Shown here one piece after another: positions 23,479 through 28,651 of a stretch of DNA of 28,651 bases. Source of the DNA: a virus; the IMG/VR virus record IMGVR_UViG_3300025585_000134, positions 1 through 28,651 of that record, one strand, 5' to 3'. The notes beneath the pieces were generated by a model. It made no database searches and was not told where the DNA came from. It was given only the letters and a program-made list of their open reading frames with translations. Positions within the stretch are counted from its first letter, which is position 1, and each line of letters opens with the position of its first letter. The position numbers were made by a program, and so were the translations under genes.

Positions 23479-25091
23479 TGGTTTACACTGGTCAAATACA
23501 ATCAGATTTTTTAAAGTTAGCTAAGGTAGAGGATGTTGATAAGGAACGTCTTATTAACTATGCTGCCACAGATTTTATTAGCTTAAGAGAATCTTTAGTA
23601 GAATATATTAAAGCTGTTTATCCATTAGATTATAACTATTTCTCTGAATCTGATTTGGGTATGATGCTAGTTGAGTTAGTGGCCTATATGGGGCATGTAT
23701 TGTCATATAAATCAGATTTACTCGCTAATGAAAACTATTTAAAAACAGCTAGACAAAGAGACAGTGTTCGTAAGTTATTAGAGTTGATTGGAGTTAGAAT
23801 AAAAGGCCCCATAGCTGCTGCTGCTAATGCCAGAATAACTTTAGACTCTAATCCATGGACTACTGAAGACGATAGTCAAAGTTTAACTTTCTTTCCACAA
23901 AATAGAGTAATCACTATAAATTCTCCCCAAGATGGATTACCAATAACTTATACCTTGTATAAAGTTGCTCCAGATGGTGACATTGACGTAGCTAACAGCA
24001 CTGGGAATATAACTGTTTATAATAGTGAAAAAGCTTCGGATACAGTATTAGAAAATCTGATATTATTAGAAGGTTCTTTGGTTATTGATAGCGGAACTTT
24101 TTCTAATGTTGAACAAATTAAAAGTATAACTTTGGAGAGAGCCCCTGTTATTGAGGGTAGTGTTCAAGTATTTATAACTGGTGATTCTAATACTAGCGGA
24201 GTCTATCGACAAGTTGATAGTTTCTTCTATGCTTCTGGTGCTAATGATAAGATATTTCAAGTTATTCCAAGTGAAAACTATCAAGCCAAGATAATATTTG
24301 GAGACTCTAATCTTGGAAAAAATCCAAATCTTGGAGATTCATATACCGTAGTTTATAGAATTGGTGGGGGAACTAGAGGTAATATTAGAAGTGAAGTTAT
24401 TGATGCCAGATCTTCGGTGGTATTTGATCCAGGTGGTGGTAATCCAACTAGTATCATAGATGTCACAGTAGAAAATTCTGGGCAAGCTACTGGAGGATCT
24501 GATGCAGAAACTTTAGAGCACGCAAAAAGATATGCACCTTTAATGTTTAGATCCCAGAATAGATTAGTAACTTTACAAGATTACAAAGCTTTCGCTAATA
24601 GCTACATAACTTCCTATGGGTCAGTTGGTAAAGCTAATGCAATAGTTAGAAGAGCTTATTCATCTGCTAATATTATTGATGTTTATGTATTAGAAAAGGC
24701 TAATAATATACAGTTAAGAAGAGCAACCCAAGAGTTTAAACATCAATTAGTAGAAGCCATGAATGAACTTAAGATGATGACTGATGAGGTCATTGTCGTT
24801 GATGGTCTTATTAGAACTTTAGATTTAGTTATAACTGCCAGACTAGATAGAAAGTATGCAACTAGAGAAGATGTAATAAAAACTAAAATACGTTCTAAAA
24901 TATTACAATATTTTAATGTTGATAATAATGATTTTGGAAAGCAATTTGATCCTCAAGATTTAGTAAATTATATATTTTCAATACCCGAAGTTAGATTTGC
25001 TACAGTTGATAATGTAGCTGAAGTAATAAAATTAAACTTTAATGAAATTGTTCAATTAAATAATTTTACTGTAAATATAGTATATGTCTAG
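23478..25091 (+). CDS. 6: gp6/gpJ-like baseplate wedge protein
   Basis: This 537-residue protein matches the wedge protein that forms the inner baseplate ring. Near the N-terminus it has SLRESLVEYIKAVYPLDYNY and then SDLGMMLVELVAYMGHVLSY KSDLLANE, the family hallmark in which an acidic residue precedes a long helix. The centre includes FGDSNLGKNPNLGDSYTVVY RIGGGTRGN (about 274-302). The C-terminal part has SDAETLEHAKRYAPLMFRSQ and VTLQDYKAFANSY, then helices for ring closure. It directly follows gp25, the usual partner. T4 gp6 is 660 residues. The next gene starts within its last codons (ATG at 25084). Identification is firm. Confidence 0.9.
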   Translation: MVYTGQIQSDFLKLAKVEDVDKERLINYAATDFISLRESLVEYIKAVYPLDYNYFSESDLGMMLVELVAYMGHVLSYKSDLLANENYLKTARQRDSVRKLLELIGVRIKGPIAAAANARITLDSNPWTTEDDSQSLTFFPQNRVITINSPQDGLPITYTLYKVAPDGDIDVANSTGNITVYNSEKASDTVLENLILLEGSLVIDSGTFSNVEQIKSITLERAPVIEGSVQVFITGDSNTSGVYRQVDSFFYASGANDKIFQVIPSENYQAKIIFGDSNLGKNPNLGDSYTVVYRIGGGTRGNIRSEVIDARSSVVFDPGGGNPTSIIDVTVENSGQATGGSDAETLEHAKRYAPLMFRSQNRLVTLQDYKAFANSYITSYGSVGKANAIVRRAYSSANIIDVYVLEKANNIQLRRATQEFKHQLVEAMNELKMMTDEVIVVDGLIRTLDLVITARLDRKYATREDVIKTKIRSKILQYFNVDNNDFGKQFDPQDLVNYIFSIPEVRFATVDNVAEVIKLNFNEIVQLNNFTVNIVYV

Positions 25092-28000
25092 TCCTACTCA
25101 ATTTATTGATAACAGAAAATACTACAAGTCTAATTTTGATCAGGCTTTAAGATATACTATACCTTCTATCTATTTTGAAGAAGATGAATTGCTTGTTAGT
25201 GGTTTGGGAGAACTTGATATTATTGATCAAGTAGTTAATTCACAGGTAAGTATTCTAGCTAATTTTAGTTCAATAATTAATATACCTTTAACATACCTAA
25301 CTCAAACAGTATTTAGCTCTATAAACTCCCCATCTACTATGGCTCAGTATTTTATCAAACAAAATGACTTGTTTGATATTGAGCCTATAGAATTTGAGAG
25401 GCAAATATTAAATGCTCTTTCTGGAGATTCTTATAAAGGAAAATCATTTAATCAATTTGAAACTAGTGCAGACTTCTCTTACTATGTTACGAATGAACTT
25501 TTACCAGGAATAAAATTAGGTTCACCTTCAATATCTTTTGGAAATTTATCTAATCAAGATGATAGAAGTGCTTATCTAATAGAAACTATACCTTGGTTAT
25601 ATTTTCTTAATTTACCTTACAGACCTTGTTATAATTCTTCTGCATATGTGCATGATTTAATAGTTGGAAAACTATACGCAGGACAGCCAATTCATTTAGT
25701 TGATGCCATGAAAGGTGTCACTGAATATATATGGAGGAATTATACTACATCCACTACTTGGCAATCAAAAGGATTTATACCAAAAGCTTTTGAGCCTGAT
25801 TTAACAACCGTTGATCCGTTTACTAGTTCAACAGCAAAACTAGATGCCCTTAAAACTTTAATTGATATTGTATACTCACCACTTTATTCTGACAGAGGTG
25901 ATATCAGAGTTCAAACAGCAATTCAAGATTATTTAGATAGCAATATCAGGATAACTCAAAAAGTTAAGCATGGCCCTTTTACTAGGTTAATGAAAGCCTT
26001 TTCTTTTGGATTTGCTGATTATGATAGTAATGTAGAAAAATTAAAAATACTAGATGATATAAATAAATGTCCATCTGAGTATTTACCATATTTAGCAGAC
26101 CTTATAGGTTGGAAATTATTTGGATCGGACCCTGATCGGTGGAGACTTCAAATTGTAAACGCTGTCGATGTTTACAAAAGAATAGGAACCAAAAAGTCTA
26201 TTCAATACGCTATAAATTCCGTATTCCCTAATGGTCAGTTCGATGTAAGCTCCAGAATATCAGAGCTTTGGGAATCATATGTTCCATTCTTAATATACTA
26301 TTCTTTAGCAACTGAGTCCACTATGTTATCAAGTTTTGATACATGGACAAGAGACTTAGCATTAAAACTTCAAGTATCATCCTACAACTTTAGTAGCATA
26401 GATGAAAATGTTAAGCTGGTAGTAGATCAAATAATGTATGAGCTAGCTAAGGAATACCCTTCAAACTTTATAGTAGCTAATAATCCTGAATATTATGACA
26501 CTGAAAGTTTTGTAGCTAGCTTTAGTAAATTCCCAATAGGGACATCTTCTTTCGTATTTAATTACAGAGGAAGAAAGTTCCCAGTCCCTCCATTTGAAGA
26601 ATATCCATACTATGCTAATACAATTCTAACAAATGATTTAATAACTACCATAGCAGATAAGTTAGTTTGTTTTGGAGTTCCAAATAGTTTTGCATTTAAA
26701 GTATCTGATTTTATACGTGACAACAGTGTTCTAGCTCAGGATGACATAAGATCTGATAATAGGTTTTTACTATTCACTTCCGCTGCCCAATACCCACCAA
26801 ACTGGTCGGATATTATTAAAGACATCTCTAATAGAAAAGTAGAATATTTTCCTCTTTGGAATAGTAAATCATCTCACTTCAATGTTGTTTTTCACTCTAA
26901 TGAATTTGATTTTACTAAAAATTCATTAGAGACTGATTCAAGAGAAGCATTTGGTATAGTTGCTGATATCATTAAAGAGTTCTCACCAGCCCACTCAATA
27001 CCAAATATAACTGCAGATCTAAGTTCAGCCGATACAGATGAGTTTGTAAATATTATTTTGCCTTATGTTGGTGCAGACAAACTTGAATTTACACAAGTAA
27101 ATTATTCTAGTGGAACATCTGTAGCTGGATTTGTTGGATCTGGATTATTAATGGATACCTACAAGAGAGGTATTGCGACTGGGAAGCCACCATTTAAAAG
27201 ATGGCAAGCAGACTCAATAATAGATCCTTTATTAGCTGCAAGTGGAACTTTAGCATACTTACCAAGAAGAAACCATAGAAGAAGAAGCTTTAAATTTACA
27301 TTACCTAAGGATGGATTCTACGATAGAACTGGATTCAATATGCCAGTAACTATGGATGTTTCTACTGTCGAAATATCATTACCATCTTCTCTTGGGTTCT
27401 TGCCTTTAGGATTGATACCATCTTCACAACAATACGTACCAATACCTGATTACAAAAATATACCAGCCATCTATGATCGTTGTGAAAATTTAACATCTAA
27501 AAATTATTACTCTGGTCTTTGGGTAAGCAATACATTCCCATGCCGAGGGTGGAGGCGGGTAGAATCAAACGGTAAGTATCCGCAGCAAGGATCAAGACCA
27601 GACTATTATCATGATTTAAATCAATTACATCCCTTAATAGCTGTTATGCATTATATAAAAGAAAAGAAAAAATTATATGATGCTTCAACTTATTATTATA
27701 ATAACCCAAATTATTTATATGAAAATAGTTATTGGAAAAATGTAATACAAAGTTATGCTAATAGTTCAACAGAATTAAGTGGTAACTTTCCTAATTCTTT
27801 TGAAGATTATACTAATTTTGAGTTTGGAAGAGACTTCCATAAGTTCTATTCAGACTACAGAAAAAATTTCTCTAGCGGGACGGTGCCAGGAAGACTTATC
27901 CCAAATGTATTGTATTTAGATGGTCCAACTATTTTCGGGCATACCTTTGGTTCAATATTTAAAAATTCTAAATTAAATGAAAATGGAAGTCTAACTAAAG

Positions 28001-28651
28001 TTAGAACTGATCTAATTGTCTCATCACTTGATTATGTTCCAGTATTTTATAATGGAACTGGGGTGTTTTCAAGTTCTGGTGTTAGCTATTCTGGAACATT
28101 TATTGCTAGTAGTTTGTCATCTATAACTATTGAAGGATTTGAATATAGAAATTCAGGAATATTGGATCATATAGAGCTTTGCCAAAGTGTAAGCTCAGGG
28201 CAAAATAATTCATTTACAATCTATAGATTAGATAAGAATCAAAAAGACCCAAGAAAAATAAATCCATTACTTTATAATAATACACTAATAAAGCAAACTT
28301 CTAAAAATGGATTCGGTAGAATTAGATTTGATTTGAGTAGGTATACCTGCTTAGGATCAGAACTTTATGATACCTCTACAAATTTCTTAACACCAGAACA
28401 TAACTTTAAATTAACTTTTAAAACTTTAATTAGTAATACTGATGGGGACTTATTGGGTGATGGTGCTGTAGGAGTATGGATTCATACTCAAGAGGAAGAT
28501 GGTAATATTTGGAGTTACTCCAAGGATGGTAAATGGGTTCAGCATTCTGCATCTGCAATAACTATTTTAGACCTAGTTACTAAATTTGCAAATTTATCTA
28601 CTTTTGTTCCAGGAAGAAGAGGCCCAGTATTAAAGTGTGCAAAGTATATTG
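25084..28651 (+). CDS. Giant baseplate wedge protein with P2 gpI-type domain, 3' end beyond the window
   Basis: The frame is open from ATG 25084 to the last base, giving at least 1,189 residues and no stop. A P2 gpI-like tail domain is visible at about residues 296-385: HGPFTRLMKAFSFGFADYDS, then CPSEYLPYLADLIGWKLFGS, and IVNAVDVYKRIGTKKSIQYA. This L-P-x-L-A-x-x-I-G...R...K..GT..I.. pattern is typical of the family. The order gp25, gp6, gpI-domain protein mirrors W-J-I in P2 and the gp25/gp6/gp7 trio of the T4 wedge, so this is probably the gp7-like arm of the wedge. The remaining sequence is large, Tyr/Asn/Ser-rich and beta-like, with a basic patch (RRNHRRRSFKF) near 735. Its C-terminal functions are not recognised. 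Confidence 0.78.
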   Translation, partial: MSSPTQFIDNRKYYKSNFDQALRYTIPSIYFEEDELLVSGLGELDIIDQVVNSQVSILANFSSIINIPLTYLTQTVFSSINSPSTMAQYFIKQNDLFDIEPIEFERQILNALSGDSYKGKSFNQFETSADFSYYVTNELLPGIKLGSPSISFGNLSNQDDRSAYLIETIPWLYFLNLPYRPCYNSSAYVHDLIVGKLYAGQPIHLVDAMKGVTEYIWRNYTTSTTWQSKGFIPKAFEPDLTTVDPFTSSTAKLDALKTLIDIVYSPLYSDRGDIRVQTAIQDYLDSNIRITQKVKHGPFTRLMKAFSFGFADYDSNVEKLKILDDINKCPSEYLPYLADLIGWKLFGSDPDRWRLQIVNAVDVYKRIGTKKSIQYAINSVFPNGQFDVSSRISELWESYVPFLIYYSLATESTMLSSFDTWTRDLALKLQVSSYNFSSIDENVKLVVDQIMYELAKEYPSNFIVANNPEYYDTESFVASFSKFPIGTSSFVFNYRGRKFPVPPFEEYPYYANTILTNDLITTIADKLVCFGVPNSFAFKVSDFIRDNSVLAQDDIRSDNRFLLFTSAAQYPPNWSDIIKDISNRKVEYFPLWNSKSSHFNVVFHSNEFDFTKNSLETDSREAFGIVADIIKEFSPAHSIPNITADLSSADTDEFVNIILPYVGADKLEFTQVNYSSGTSVAGFVGSGLLMDTYKRGIATGKPPFKRWQADSIIDPLLAASGTLAYLPRRNHRRRSFKFTLPKDGFYDRTGFNMPVTMDVSTVEISLPSSLGFLPLGLIPSSQQYVPIPDYKNIPAIYDRCENLTSKNYYSGLWVSNTFPCRGWRRVESNGKYPQQGSRPDYYHDLNQLHPLIAVMHYIKEKKKLYDASTYYYNNPNYLYENSYWKNVIQSYANSSTELSGNFPNSFEDYTNFEFGRDFHKFYSDYRKNFSSGTVPGRLIPNVLYLDGPTIFGHTFGSIFKNSKLNENGSLTKVRTDLIVSSLDYVPVFYNGTGVFSSSGVSYSGTFIASSLSSITIEGFEYRNSGILDHIELCQSVSSGQNNSFTIYRLDKNQKDPRKINPLLYNNTLIKQTSKNGFGRIRFDLSRYTCLGSELYDTSTNFLTPEHNFKLTFKTLISNTDGDLLGDGAVGVWIHTQEEDGNIWSYSKDGKWVQHSASAITILDLVTKFANLSTFVPGRRGPVLKCAKYI

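Overview
This window is part of an AT-rich double-stranded DNA phage genome carrying the tail and baseplate module of a contractile-tailed (myovirus), T4-superfamily-like virus. Several recognisable baseplate proteins support this: a gp26-type hub assembly protein, a gp53-type LysM-like wedge protein, a gp5/VgrG-type spike, a gp25 wedge protein, a gp6/gpJ-type wedge protein and a large protein carrying a P2 gpI-type domain. A UvsW-like helicase and a small TOPRIM primase also fit. Clear AGGA-type ribosome binding sites suggest a host that uses Shine-Dalgarno initiation. The fibre modules resemble those of marine or freshwater phages, but the host cannot be identified from this window.

Layout. 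1-5930 (+): host-recognition block, with the 3' part of a repeat-rich tail fibre, a small Ser/Thr/Asn-rich virion protein, and three tandem glycine-rich paralogues that look like polyglycine adhesins. 5927-7524 (-): a UvsW-like helicase and a 75-residue partner. 7524-7544: a perfect palindrome between divergent genes. 7555-9396 (+): a gp26-like zinc-ribbon protein with a strong candidate -1 frameshift into a gp51-like extension, then an unrecognised structural protein. 9362-11401: three genes on alternating strands (primase -, Cas4/RecB-like Fe-S nuclease +, 97-residue unknown -). Here one pair of start codons overlaps in CATG and two pairs of gene ends overlap. 11402-28651 (+): the long tail run of small pre-tape-measure protein, tape measure, tube-initiator-like protein, gp53-like, hub, spike, LamG-containing baseplate protein, gp25, gp6 and a gpI-domain protein of more than 1,189 residues that runs off the window.

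The plus-strand genes together build the tube, hub, spike, wedges and fibres. Minus-strand DNA-processing genes are inserted among them and are richer in G+C in the stretches I counted. No tRNA, CRISPR array, insertion sequence or convincing intrinsic terminator was seen. There is no gene-free stretch longer than about 130 bases; the largest is 11402-11530, or 11402-11485 if the upstream start of the next gene is used.

The most notable observations are the gp26/gp51 frameshift, the strand-alternating block with overlapping start codons, the palindromic divergent switch, the three polyglycine adhesin paralogues and a possible AUA start codon.
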